Notes under the pieces: model-generated | Told to the model about the DNA's origin: nothing | The model's database searches: none | Seen by the model: the letters and a program-made list of their open reading frames with translations, nothing else | Shown: positions 1-12,069 of the stretch, in pieces | Layout: each line of letters starts with the position of its first letter | Position numbering within the stretch: position 1 is the first letter of the stretch | From: Cryptomeria japonica | Lineage: Eukaryota > Streptophyta > Pinopsida > Cupressales > Cupressaceae | Length of the DNA stretch: 64,000 bases | Reading direction: 5' to 3' | Assembly (NCBI RefSeq): GCF_030272615.1 | Contig: NC_081408.1 | Coordinates: 204,189,113 to 204,253,112 of the forward strand | Position numbers and translations under genes: made by a program

Positions 1-1769
1 ATAAGACCTTTTTTTATCTGGTTTCAAGCATGCAACAACGTGTATAAGAAATGTAAATAAAACTAAAAAATGTATACTTTTGAAAACATCTCATATAAGA
101 CTATTTTGTTTGGTTTTGAGCATGTGAACCCCATATAAGAAAAATGATAAAATTAGTATAAAGCATGAAGATAGAACAATCCCATAAATGATAAATAAAA
201 TAGGAATGAAACATGGGTATGAAGCAATCTAAAATTAATAGTTTATAGTTTGAAATGCACCTAGGAGGCCAAATATATGCCCCACCTAAAGATATCAATA
301 TATTTTGTATGTTGATATCTTAAGGTAGATAGAAACAAGGATACCCACCTTCAACTGCAATGAGATATCCATTAAACAAAAATGCATGCATTCCAACCTA
401 GAAAGAAATATTCCTAAATAGGCTTCATTTCCCAAAGCAAGGAAGAGATAATTTTAAAAGAGACATATTGCAGCTAATGAAAAGGGATCCTTTTAAGGGA
501 TGCATGGCTAAAAAATGAGGAAGAGATCTTTGCAAAAAGATATCTGCCTCAAAAATGGATGGGATCATTATTAAAGACGGAATCTTAGAAAGGAGGAAGG
601 GACTAAGAATACACACCTTCTCCAATGATTGGGAAAACGTGGATTCTAAGTGAAGTATTGCACACATTCACTAGGGAGAGATTATTCATAAGAGAAAGAC
701 CATTTAAAAGAAGAATAGATCCTAATCAGGGAACATGCATGCACTCACATGAAGGATAATTCTATACAAGAAATGACATCAAATTATGAAAAAGTGTAAC
801 TACATAAAAGAAAACTGAATCCTTAGAAAGAAAGGATGATTGAAAAGCTATTCTTGCCCACCAAGCATGGAGACAAGAAGAAAAATTATATTATATTATA
901 CCTATTTTTTATTGTACCTAAAATTGTACCACCATGAATGAGAAAGAACCCCCAATAAGTAGGCTGACAATATCACACGATGAGGAGCAACATAATAGGA
1001 ACATAAATGTTATTTGGAAGGAAAAATATGGGAATCGAACTCATCGTCATCAAGTAATCGAATGATACCACTTACAATAAGTAGTTGAATTTTATCCACT
1101 AAATCATGACATTCATTAGTGCAATGGCCATGGATTTGACGATAATTACAAAAAAAATAATTATCCTAATTTTTCTTACGATTCCTTCTTTGATGTTTTA
1201 AAAGGGGTGTAATCAAGTTGGATTCAAGAATCTCATAAAAAATATTCTCTTATTTTGATGAGAAGTTGTAAGAAGACATAGATGATTTAGACAATGGAGG
1301 AGGGGATGCCGACACAGGAGGACGTTTGAAACGTAGGCCCTCTTTGGAAAAGTGTGATGTAGATTTCTCACAACCATTAAAACATTGTTGTACACATCCT
1401 AAACCATTTCAATTGTATCCATGCATAGATGGTGAAATTTGTCTAGATGAGAGAGTTCATTCTTAGTGTCAAAATATAAAGATCCCCCGTCATCGTCAAG
1501 ACATGTGTTGGAAGGAGAGGTGGGAATTGATTTAGAAGGATCTTGGATATATTATACGCAAGGTTTCTTCATGAATTTATTCTTATATTGAGGGATCATA
1601 TACCAATTGAAAAAGGGTGTAAAGTCTAATCCACCCCAATTCCTTGGTAAGAAAGTATCATTGATAGGATATTGTGTTGTTGAAGGAATCATAGTATTAA
1701 AGGGAGAAATGAATCCTACTTCATCATGAATAAAATCATAAGGATTAGTATCAACCTTTATTGTGTGAA

Positions 1770-2140
1770 GTTCATTTTTATATATGAACTTGATTGTATG
1801 ATGAGGGGTAGAAGGAACTTATTTCATAGCACAAATTCACATTCTATCTTGAAAGAGGTTATAATTAATATGGTTGGGCATGACATGAATAGGAATAGGT
1901 AATGTCATGGGTCCTAATTTGATAGGTAATATGACTATCAAAGTGACTCTCTAGGAACATTACCAAAGCCATAAATGCAAAGAGGATTTGATTGAATAAA
2001 AGAATCATCCCAATTTATATTATCTAATAAGTCAACACAACAAATGTTAAGTGCTGACCCATTATCAATTAAAGTACCTTTATTTTTTTCGTAAATGCAA
2101 GGACTAATGATAAGGGGAAGATCTCTATTTTTAACCTCTA
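1770..2140 (-). pseudogene. Ty3-type retropepsin (protease) relic
   Basis: The minus-strand translation contains the aspartic-protease active site as LIDNGSALNICCVDLL at about 2,030-2,075, that is D-N-G-S-A as in plant Ty3 elements of the Tat/Ogre type. Further downstream, at about 1,780-1,860, a second conserved block appears (YNL.QDRM.ICAMK.VPST.HHTIKF), matching the usual LLGRPWIHAMKAVPSTLHQ-like end of these proteases, interrupted by stop codons. In life this enzyme would cut the element's Gag-Pol polyprotein inside virus-like particles. In-frame stops make it inactive now. No reverse transcriptase follows it within view. Confidence 0.75.
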
Positions 2141-2438
2141 TAGAAGGAAATTCATCTTTTGAAAACATAATATCATTTTGGTTAGAATAAGGATGAGCAA
2201 AGACTCTTTGTATGGCTTCTTGGATCAAATTGTGGTATGAAGGAAGGTGAAGTTTGAATCAGGTCCCAAAGGGAAGTATTAGCTAGGATTCTATGAATTT
2301 TCTCAACAATATTAGGTAACTTATAAACATGCTTCTTATGATGATGGGAGGAAGGAAATGAAGTAAGAAGAACATTACGATCTTTCTTTATGACACAAGC
2401 ATTAAATGAGTGATGCATTTCAAAACCATATTTGTGTT

Positions 2439-3078
2439 CTAGTTGTCTTTGCATATCACCTCTTTCATATATATATTTTGCAACTTTAAGGATATTGGGA
2501 GGTTTCTTGGGCTTAGTCTTATCATAACTAAAAACATGAATGGCATTGACTTTATTAAGATCTTTGTTTTCTGAAGATACATCTTTAGAAGGGAGAGAAT
2601 GAAGGAAATTTCTATCGATTTCATATTCTTTCTCGAAGGTATCTTAATGGGTAAGATGTTCTTTACGAAAAGGAAAAACAAAACTCATTAATGCTTCATC
2701 TCTAGTAGTAAATTCATTAAAATGAAAATGGGGTATTGTATAACTAGGAAAGATAATGACAATATCATCCACTTGCACCAAATGCTCCTTATTGGGGAGG
2801 TACATTTTAGGATAAAAATCATTCTTCAAAGACTCATAATTAGAGGGGAGATCTCTAAAAGAAGTTCTCATAACCTCTTCATACACCAATGTTCTCTCAT
2901 TGGTAGGACCATACTTGGGAGAGGATAAATCAATGTCCAAAAACACTTCTTCTCCAAAGGAGGTATCATTTATGGAAGCTAAAGTAACATTAAGGAAGGT
3001 GTTAATTATATCATCCTCTTTTTCTAAGATACTCTCATGAGAGAGGCACATTTTAGGAGAAAGATCAAGATTATTCAT
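2439..3078 (-). pseudogene. Gag-like region with internally repeated acidic motif
   Basis: A 144-residue open segment (2,644-3,078) and the following 2,439-2,681 segment encode a Lys/Glu/Asp-rich protein. It repeats a pattern of the kind [DD-I-x-N-T-F ... F-G-E-E/R-D-E-A-L] every 45-55 residues: for example EDDIINTFLNV, then TTRDEALMSF. The same pattern recurs on the plus strand at 23,960-24,560 (SRDEVLMDYD, YDIINTSFND). I do not recognise a named domain. Its position between the primer site and the protease makes a gag or gag-leader protein the simplest reading. Confidence 0.45.
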
Positions 3079-3453
3079 AAAATTTCATCCTTAGAAGGGA
3101 GAGTTTTGAGAGAAGTATTTATGGTCTCTTTTTTCAATAAAAGTCCTTATGAGTAGGAGGATACTTAAGAGAGGGATATAGTGCAACATTGAGGAAGGCT
3201 AAGACATTATCACATCTATAAAATAAATAAATCATGAAACTATTTAGATGAAAAAAAAATGACAACAATTTTATTTTTGAAATGATAAGAATGGGAAAAT
3301 GCATGACAAAAAGAGACAACAATGTGCAAATTTTATGATTTTTCTCACTAATGCAAGTAAAAAAATAATGCAAGAATGAACCTTAATCTAAAAATTGTAT
3401 ACAAATATTAGATGTAAAATTAAAAATGAGAAATATGAAAGTGTAACAATGTT

Positions 3454-3463
3454 GGGTTCACCA
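3454..3463 (-). other. Candidate primer-binding site, TGGTGAACCC
   Basis: On the minus strand, TGGTGAACCC lies 8 bases after the CCATCCA that I take as the LTR end. The same layout (LTR end CCA, 8-base spacer ending ATTT, then TGGTGAGCCC) recurs at 22,116-22,133 on the plus strand. The priming tRNA cannot be named from this alone. Confidence 0.45.
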
Positions 3464-3471
3464 AAATGTAA

Positions 3472-4966
3472 TGGATGGAAAATTAGTGTCTCACAAGTTA
3501 TTCTTTGTAAAATACCTAACTCCCACATGCATCACATTAAACTGAGAATTAACTCAATATATGCAACCTAAATTTTAATAAGAAGAGGGATGAATGCTGA
3601 TTGAGGTACTATTATCCTTTTGTTTGAGTTGAAAATATAATTGAAAATATGTAAATTAAATGAAAAACCTAGGGTAAGAAGGTAAATGCATGAACTAAAA
3701 AATTGGAATCATTATGCTAACTAGGAATGAAACAAAAAATTCAAAATAAGTATCAAAATAGAAGGAGAATCAGATTGTGCACCTATAACTGAAATTTGGG
3801 GCTGAATTGAGAGGACCAAGGTGTTTAAACTAGGGTGCCTAGTGCCTTCGCTTGAAAGTTAGAATATTGATGTAGTTTATGAGACACCTATCAAATTTGA
3901 GACTCTTCTAAGAGCACTATGACACTCCAAAATGCTCTATTATGGACCATGGTTCCCTAAAGTATCTTAGACTAGACATTTTTTACTAAAATTTGGTTGG
4001 ATGCTTTAATTTCTAGGTCTCGATGCTATTCTAGTTTTCTTGGTTCCACTAGGTACCTATGGCTACACATAAGAGGAAAGAAAGGGAGGCTTGGATAGGG
4101 GTTTTCCTTAGGTCAAACCTTTTTTTTCAAATTAACACTAATTGGAAAAGAAATTGAACTTGAACTAAATTGGAAGATCTTTCCTTTTGAGGGTGAGGCT
4201 GAAATGCTTAAATGTAGATGATTATACCTTCAATAGTTGATGCAATTATCTTAGGATAAGTTCTCCATGAGTTTATTTACTAAAATGATATATAAAATAA
4301 AACCTATCATGAAATCATAATTGAAACATAATTTGAAGATTCCTTGATGTATTTTTTTTTCTCTTTGAATTAGATCTACTCTTGAGGAGGAAGAATTTGT
4401 CTAGAATTGATGATACTGTTAGCATAAGATTAAATAATAAAAATGAATTGAGATGGATGCCCTACATAGGGATTTTCATAATTTAAATCCCGTTTAGGCC
4501 AACTTATAATTGATATTTTTTTGCAAGAAGTGGGTTTTGGATAGGGTAAGACCACCTTATTAAGCTCTCGAAATCTGAGGAAAAAAGTTTGGGACCAAGT
4601 ACTATACTACCTGGCTTGACCAATGTTTTTTTTAATTTTCTAGGGATGCATGATAGCATGATTCTAATTCTAAATTCATCTTGGTGGCTCAAAACAAGAT
4701 GTTTCTATATGTGAAATATGCTTTGAGAGTTGAATTTAGGGTAAAATAAGGATTAAATAAAGGTCTAATAATAAAGGTCACACCTCAAATTAAGGGCCCA
4801 GATAAGAGTCTGATGATGTAATAAAGTCGAATAAGACCCATAATATTTATTTAAATATTAATTTAATCAATAAAGGTCCCATAATGCATAGAGGAAAGGG
4901 ATAGACTAAAATAGGAGAGTGTGAAATTGGACACACTAGTAAAGGTGTATAATTTACTTAGCTACA
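3472..4966 (-). repeat. Putative LTR of the left Ty3-type element
   Basis: The LTR start is placed at TGTAGCTAAG (minus strand, reading from 4,966) and the end at CCATCCA (3,472), just before the primer-site motif. The first ~205 bases (4,966 to about 4,760) match the plus-strand segment 22,284-22,500 block by block: TACACCTTTA, GTGTCCA, then GGGCCCTTAATTT.AGGTGTG. The two copies are too diverged for easy end-to-end alignment by eye. A partner LTR for this copy is not in the window, so the boundaries rest on the shared start and the primer-site motif. Confidence 0.5.
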
Positions 4967-5389
4967 AAACTTAACATGTGAATATGTTCTAACTATGAAC
5001 TAGTTAGGATATAATCAAATTCAAAATAATAGATAGTACTCAATGTTTTGAGTTCTTACATGCATTTTGAAGAAGACTAGCTTCGTAAAGAAAACATAAA
5101 TAGAAATTCCTTCAAGGTAAATAAGAACATACTAGAGAACTATTGATTTTCTAACCAAATAATACAAGCATTTAGTCCTCCATGGCCTCTATTAAAGAAA
5201 AAATTCATAAAATAGACATGTATAAGGGTTAGGGAGAAAGAGTTAGAGACAAATTTCAATTGACATTAAAATATAATAAGAATGCATTTAGAAGGAAATA
5301 CCAAAAGTAAGACCTTAGTATTGTACTAGCATATTTCATCAAATAGAGGCATTTCCAAAACTAAAATAATATTGTAAGTAAGAATCTTT
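4967..5389. other. Spacer with nothing recognised
   Basis: AT-rich sequence between the putative LTR and the LINE relic. No coding signal, repeat or conserved motif seen on either strand. Confidence 0.5.
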
Positions 5390-6900
5390 CTAGCTCAATA
5401 ATTCACTAATATGTTGTGATACCCTCGAAATGAACTCGAGAGGGAATGAACTTTTAAATGGAAGAAAAGAGAAAGGAGAAGTTTATCTAGGCATCTAGAA
5501 ACATGTCATTTCTTTTTTATAGCATGAAGAATGATGTGATGATGGACTATTTTTATCCAAGGATCATCCCCTACAACAACTCTACTTATCCATTTTGTAG
5601 TTAGAGAAAACCGTAGACCACCTTTATATTTTGGCTGAATATAATTAAACCATGGGGAAGATCTATAACCAAATTTTCCTTCCTAGTTTGACCGTAGAAA
5701 TTGGCCTATGTGATTAATTAAATCCTTGTAAATTTTCATAGAATGTGTCAAACATGAAGAATAGTAAATATGGGAAGCAATGAAGATCTAGTTAACAACT
5801 TGATTCTTCCCTACTAAAGAAAAAAACTTTTTCTCCCATGCCCAAATTTTTCTTTTAATTTTGGAAAGTGATACACCCAATCCAAAGAGAATACCAAGGG
5901 AATGAGTAGTTTGTTCTTGTTTAATATGCTTCTATTTTTTAGGAATACATTGTGACACAAGATAAAACTTCACCATTTAACTAAAAACTAAGCAACATAA
6001 ATTTAAAAATTCTAAAACAAGGTTAATTTACTTTTCAAATTTTTGTAAGAAAAACATACTATCATAAACAAAATGGGAGTTAATAACTAAATGGTTGTTG
6101 GGAATAAAAATCTCTTGTATAAAATTCATTTCATTGAATTTGTGTAGCAAATACCTAAGTGCATTAGTAGTAAGAACATACAAAAATGGTGATAAAGGTA
6201 AAACATTCATATTACAATTTTGCTAAGGTAATGGATTAGACAAAGAGTTATAAAGAATTAATTGATCATTGGCATCTTAAAATACCATTTGAACATTCTT
6301 GCACAACTTGGGACTGAAACCCATCCATTGTAGCATCTATAGGATAAATATACAACACATTCTATCATAAAAATTTAATTAGAATACATCTTGACAAATA
6401 AATAATTTTGACTTGATTATTGAGCCTATTCAATGGTTTCCCATGCAATCATTAAATTATCAAGGATAAAACTATGACCAAGAAAACTTGTTTGTTCAAT
6501 TCAAGCAATACATTTCACTAGAGGTTTTTCCTTATGGCTAATATTTTAGCAATATTTTTATAAAATGTATTAACCAAGGCAATTGGTCACTATCTAGAGA
6601 TAGAATCTCATTTCTTCCCTTTTGGAAGACACTTAATTACAACTTTTAATAATAGGCCCTAATAATTCTTTCTCCAAAGCCTCCAAATATAAATATAAAA
6701 GTCCTCTTTAGACAATAACTAAAAGTCCATCAATACTAGGGCTTTACCAGGTGCCATTGAAACACAAAGAAAGTTCAAGATTCTCAATAGATGGCTCATG
6801 ATCTATAAATTGACTATACTCAGATTCTACCTTTTTGAGAATGGGATCTTAAAAGTACTCTTAAAACATCAGTTGAGTGTTTCATTAATTGGTTTTATTG
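5390..6900 (-). pseudogene. LINE (L1-type) reverse transcriptase relic
   Basis: Reading the minus strand from 6,900 down, plant L1-type RT blocks appear in the right order. They are MAPGKALV.MDF (the APGPDG block, about 6,760), PIALVNTFYKNIAKILA (about 6,570), QVFLGHSFILDNLMIAWETIE (about 6,470), PLSPFLYVLTTNALRYLLHKFNE (about 6,190) and SHFVYDSMFFLQKFEK (about 6,060). The last replaces the catalytic F-A-D-D box with F-V-Y-D. A thumb-like segment (GLGVSLSKIKRKIWAWEKKFFSL) and a C-terminal segment ending near 5,390 follow. Many stops and frameshifts are present. The enzyme would have carried out target-primed reverse transcription. No 5' endonuclease or 3' poly(A) end is visible, so this is a fragment. 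Confidence 0.8.
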
Positions 6901-7469
6901 GTTTGTAATTTATATGATGATAAGAAACAAATATGTAAATATTGTGGCAGCAAGATTGAGTATGGTTAACAAAGAGAGGAAGAAACCAATATAGCTAATC
7001 TAAGATGGGTTCTTATCATAACGTTCTTTCTTCTTTTCATATGTTGAATTTTTTTACCAATGCCTTGTGGTTGCCTATTTATTTTGTTTAGTTGAAAATT
7101 TGAATGTGATTAAGGGTTTTTTTAAAACAATAAGAATTTATAGCAGTAGATCTAGTATAGTTTTGTAGTGCAGGTTGTATATTGATTAAAGGGTTCAAAA
7201 TTTTCTTATACATGAAAATGATTATGGTTTTTGTTAAGAATTATATGCTCACCACAACTAATAGGAGCATTTCTTGTCCTTTGAGATGCAAGTGTGTAGT
7301 CAAATAAATATAAACTTATTAACATACAAAAAAAATTATTTGATTTATATAATTTTTAAACTAGATAAGAACAGGAAAGGGCGCAAACCTATTACAATAA
7401 AAATTACATTTAGAACAAAGTAGGTGAAAAAATCAACCAGAGACAAAAATGTTTTTGACTAGAGAAAGG
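6901..7469. other. Spacer with nothing recognised
   Basis: AT-rich sequence without a recognisable gene. It ends at the left copy of the 20-bp direct repeat that brackets the next insertion. Confidence 0.5.
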
Positions 7470-7489
7470 AACTTATCTTTCACAACGTA

Positions 7490-9345
7490 GCAACTTAGAT
7501 TTCAAATGCAGGAGAAGATGCGGGAAGCGGGAAGCATGGCTGGAGCTAGGGTTTTAGGAATAGTCGATGGAGGAGAAGATGCGGCTGAGGAAGGCAATGA
7601 TGGAGATGGCGAGGTGGTCGATCCTAGTGGGGTTGGGGTCTTGGTGGAGGTCAACCTTTTTGTGAGTGTTATGGACGCTTTGGTGTCTTGTCTGGTCGTT
7701 GGGAGGGATGTGTCTCAGCTCTTTTCCCAATTGTCCTATTTGGCTAATGGCAAAATATTTTTCCCATCGATGCTTTCTATTGTGGGAATTGTGGGTGCGA
7801 ATGAGAGTGTGGATAGTGTTGGGGCTCTTTGCCCTTACCCAGATGCTACTCTTCATTTTTGTGTTGCTAATGGAGGTCATTGGATCTGCAAGTGCTTGGA
7901 TCTGGATTTGGGTCGAGCTTTCTTCTCGACTTGGTCAGCTAGTGAGGTGGAGATCCTTTTGTCAATGTCTTTATCCATAGTCTGTGCTCTCCTGTTTGTG
8001 CCTTGGTGTGAGGGGGATGTTTGGGATCCAGGTGGAGGTTTTATTTTTCTGGAGTCCTTTCTCCCCATGGGTTGTGTTTTGGCCTTTGGGAATGATCTGG
8101 TGTGGTTGGGGAACTCTTTCTGGGAGGTCCCTACATCTTTTTGGTGTGATATTTTTGAGTTTTCTCTTGCATATTGTGAGTTCTTTTATGGATCTATTCT
8201 TTTCAAGAGATTCTTTGTTGTTTCACTAGCTGTCTTTCTTCCTCTTGTCTTTGTCTTTCTTATTGAGGTGGATCACTCTTCTATAGAGGGGAAGAGTTAT
8301 GGGAAGAGTTTGGTGGGATGACTCCTGATGGGGGTATTGTATACCTTTTTGTTCGAGGTTGGATGTGCTCCTGTGATTGTCTCTTTGCTGATGGGTTTCT
8401 TTCCCTCTTCTCCTTTAGAGGTGGAGACTTTGGTGAAACTTATTGGCATAGATTCCTTCTGGTACTGGCCTTTGTTTTTGTTTAAGGTTTTTAGAGCCTT
8501 TTCAAAACACTTCTTTCCAGCTAAGCATCATGTGAATATTTGTTGGTTGCTAGTCTTTGTTTTGGGGTTATTTGCTTTGTTTTCCCTGTTCTTGGTCTCT
8601 TTCCTTCCAGTTCCTATTGAGGTGGTTTCCTTTCTTATTGAGGTGGAGAGGTGTCGTGCTGGAAGGTGAGTGTTGATCAGATGTGGGGTGGTGATGGGTG
8701 CCCTCTTGCTGGTTATGGGAGCCACTTTAAAACTAGCTGTGAAGGTTTGGGAAGCCTTTCAAAATCCCCCTCTTGGCTGTTATTTTTTGTTTGTTTTATT
8801 AATGTTTGGTTCAAGTTGTGGGAGCCTTGTAAAACCCACAAGCAGGTTGGATGCTAGTAGTTTTCAAGGGCCCATCCTGTCCACTTACTATTTTGGTTTT
8901 TGTTTAGGGATAGGTTTTGTTTTTGGAAACCTGAGATCGATGTTGCAGGTTAAAGGAGCTTGGGAAAACCTTCTCTACTAGTTTTGGGGGCCAGTTCAAA
9001 ACCCAGGTTGTTGGTTAGGGGAGCCGTTCAAAACCCTCTGAGTCATGATCTTGAATGTATGACTACCTGTTGTAGTCTAGTGTCTTTGAAGGTTATGGGT
9101 ACCTGGAAAACCCATGTTGTCAGTTGAAGGTTAAGGGAGCCTTAGTAAAACCCTTATGTTTGTTTTAGAGGCTAGTCTTTTTAGTCTCGGTTGTGGTTGG
9201 GCTACTGGTTTTCTGATGATTATTCATCTAGATGGTGGTTTTTTTTTAGTTCCAAATCCTAAAAAAATCTGAGGGTTTCGGGTCCATTCAAAACCTGTTG
9301 TTTGGGGTTTTAGGTCCCCTCAAAACTTGTTTATCCTTAATCAAA
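7490..9345 (+). mobile_element. Unclassified retroposon X, copy 1, with 20-bp target duplication
   Basis: A 1.86 kb segment, visibly more GC-rich than its flanks, is bracketed by the same 20 bases at 7,470-7,489 and 9,346-9,365 (AACTTATCTTTCACAACGTA). A long duplication of this size is typical of LINE-machinery insertions and not of LTR elements. The 5' end carries an ATG context and GCTAGGGTTT; the body has a 271-codon open frame (7,506-8,321) of Val/Phe/Leu/Cys-rich composition with no recognised domain. The segment 8,230-8,660 matches the reverse complement of about 26,780-27,180. No poly(A) tail is seen, so the class is uncertain. It could be a non-autonomous LINE-mobilised element or a retroposed transcript. 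Confidence 0.65.
8690..9330 (+). repeat. Irregular repeat of a GGGAGCC...TTCAAAACCC motif
   Basis: The 3' third of retroposon X repeats a short pair of motifs, GGGAGCC (or GGGGCC, GGTACC) followed after 2-6 bases by AAAACCC or AAAATCC. Examples are near 8,717, 8,820, 8,960, 8,987, 9,018, 9,088, 9,137, 9,280 and 9,313. Spacing is uneven (about 30-140 bases). This is seen directly; the function is unknown. Confidence 0.6.
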
Positions 9346-9365
9346 AACTTATCTTTCACAACGTA

Positions 9366-10543
9366 AGAAAGAGTATGGGATGAGGTGGGACCTTTCCTCC
9401 TTTTATGAACGTCAATCCAAGAAATAATGAGTTAAATAATGTTGGCACCTCACATTTGTCTTAATTATATACTATTAACTCACTAAGAAATTCTTTATTT
9501 ATGTTTATGCATTCAAACTATTAAGTTACTAACTAATCAATTTCTAGAATAAATAGAACACTATAAACGACCACATATTGCATCATCAAATTCTATTGTA
9601 AAATATATAATATATACAAGTTACAAAATTATTGAAAAATATAAGAAAACTAAAAATTTATAAAATATTAAAGAAAAATGGAAGAAAAAGCATTTAGATA
9701 TTACGAATTGATATCACCATCATGTTAATGATATTTAAATTATTTATAATTAAAATAAAAAACTAACATTTCCATAATAAATAATGACCAAATTTATAAT
9801 CTCATTTAAAATTTACAACCATTCATAATAATCCCTAACAAAAATTGATATTTAATTTAAACAAGATAAACAACAAGGTTACTTGATAAATTTGATAGTG
9901 AAAATTATTTAACACCTTTCACATTTAAATATTCTATAGCTTTTTTTATTTATAAACTTTTTGCAATGATAATATTTATTTAATTGAATGAACTCTCTTA
10001 TTTTAGTAATGGGAAAAAATGAATAAGAATCATATCTCTCATTATGTTTAAATTGGTGATATAAATAATAAATGGTATATCATTCACTAACTATTATAAT
10101 ACTATTTCATGGGCTATGTAAATTTTTAAGCAAGTGTCATGTAGTGGTTAGTACTTGGCTTCATAGTATTATAATATTTGTTATATTTCTTAATTATTAT
10201 AACTTTAAAATTATATTATTTTAATTATATTTATGTAGTATTTCCTATATAATTCTCAAGATTCTTTCTATTATGTGCTTGTTAAATAGTGGAGTTAAAT
10301 AGCTATAACTCTTACTTGGTTAAAACAATATAAATAATTATAATATAATATAAGTACTATAGTGAAAATATGTATTAGTAGTTATATAATATTAATTATA
10401 ACCAATTTGATTAAAATAGTAACTAATAATTATAAATGTGAAAATAAGCATTTTTTGAATGGTGAAATGAGAAATATTTCAATCTATGATTAAAATTTAT
10501 TAACTTGAAAAATAATTAAAATTTATGTATCTTTATAAAAATT
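9366..10543. other. AT-rich spacer, nothing recognised
   Basis: Very AT-rich non-coding sequence. No gene, RNA or structured repeat could be supported. Confidence 0.5.
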
Positions 10544-10561
10544 CCACTTTATTTACATTAT

Positions 10562-10650
10562 TTTTTGTTCTTTTTTTATTGATCTACTTTGATCCCTAGT
10601 GGGCTCATTTGGAGCCATTCAACTTCACCAGTAGACCAAGGGCCCATTGA
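10562..10650 (-). mobile_element. Short SINE-like insertion with 18-bp target duplication
   Basis: The 89-base insert is flanked by identical 18-mers CCACTTTATTTACATTAT at 10,544-10,561 and 10,651-10,668. On the minus strand it begins TCAATGGGCCCTTGG and runs through TCTACTGGTGAAG, which resembles a Pol III A box. It ends in an A-rich tail (AATAAAAAAAGAACAAAAA). About 60 bases match the minus-strand element at 12,070-12,336. The tail and long duplication indicate LINE-driven retroposition. This copy is shorter than the second one, so it lacks much of the body. Confidence 0.75.
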
Positions 10651-10668
10651 CCACTTTATTTACATTAT

Positions 10669-12069
10669 AATAAAACATGAAAAATGAAAAAAAAACTATA
10701 TAAAATAGACATTTCTTTTGAAATATAAAGAAATTAAAAAAAACATTAAAAATCTATCATTTTTTAAAATTTGTCTTATAATATTAAAATTTGAAGTACA
10801 GAAAAATGATATCTATAATATATTTAAGTTAGAAGCACAAATCTAAACAATAAAATCCAAATTTATTTTAAAGATAAAAATAATATTTACTTTTGACTGA
10901 TATAAAACAATTGATTAATTAAGTTTCATGAAATCCTATAGTATTACCTACTTTTATTTTTAGTTTGACTAACCCGATACAGTCGACGATTTCTTTGAAT
11001 GAGTTGGCAAATTATGGGAAATGTTGAAAAAAATAATATCTTCTTCCCTAATTTATGCGAGGCTTTACACGGAGAACACAGGAATATTGTTTTGGACGTT
11101 TGAAAACTTACATGAAAATTATTTATTTAGATTGATTAAATATTTTTTATTTTAATTTATAGAAAAATCTTTATTATTTAGTAGTAATTTATCTATATTT
11201 CTTAAACACTATATATTTATATGTTAGTGTAAACTTTCATTCTTACTTTTTATAGATATAAAAAATAGATTAATTTTAATTAATTTAAATATAATTATAT
11301 AATCAAATAAATGAAAAAAAATAAAATTATCTATATAAAATTAATAAAAATTGTGGACCGTTTTTTTCATAAATATCTATACAACACTTATTTTATTGGT
11401 TTTAGTAGCTTTACATGTATGATTGACAAATATAGAATTATTACATGGGATTTGAGTTTGGTCATGGATTTTGATCATTACTTTTTGTGACCTATATGTT
11501 GATAACTTTAACCTATGTGTCAAAGTTGTACTTCATTTCTGCTTTTGAAAATAGGGATGTCATTAGATTTCTTCAAAGACAATGGAGGTTTATAGAAACA
11601 AATATGTCATAGTTTAGTTGTGCAATTTCTATATTTATTAAGTGATTGAGGTTTGAGCTTTTTAATTTTTGAATTGAGGGTTTCACTTGAAGATATGATA
11701 TTTTTGATGTGAAATGTATAGAGGTCTAGATATGGTGAATGAGTATTCTAAGTTGGCTTAGTTTCTAATATTTTCTTGGTTGATATTTATGTTGTTCTTT
11801 TTTTAGGGATTGATGGTTTTCTTAAAGAAATCCCATCAATAACAGTCTTTACATCAATGTAACATAATTAATCTAGTATTTCTCAACTCAATTCAATTTA
11901 AATGTAATGTTTGAAAATTTAGATTGAAACATGTAGTGAAGCATATTCTATCATTTGACATTTGAGCCATTATATCATGAACGCAAGGATGTCTAGTCTT
12001 AGGATGCAACTTCTTAAGCATTTCTAGTGTAGATTCCAATTTGCCAGCATTAAAGGAAATCAAATGAAT
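10669..12069. other. AT-rich spacer, nothing recognised
   Basis: Non-coding AT-rich sequence between the two SINE-like copies. No gene, hairpin or conserved motif could be supported. Confidence 0.5.

Larger units (their letters stand above)
1..3471 (-). mobile_element. Decayed Ty3-type LTR element, internal region
   Basis: Read on the minus strand, this stretch runs from a primer-site-like motif (3,454-3,463) through an open but decayed gag-like region (about 3,078 to 2,439) into a retropepsin (about 2,140 to 1,770). Beyond that, toward position 1, only short conceptual peptides remain, and no RT or integrase motif was recognised before the window edge. The element therefore either continues to the left of the window or lost its pol. 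Base composition is like the surroundings. The protease is well supported; the lineage (Tat/Ogre-like) is an inference from its motif style. Confidence 0.6.

Noticed and set aside
7506-8321. 271-codon open frame
   Set aside because: It lies inside retroposon X, has no recognisable domain and an odd Val/Phe/Cys-rich composition, and copy 2 does not keep the frame open. Treated as a chance frame in a GC-richer segment.
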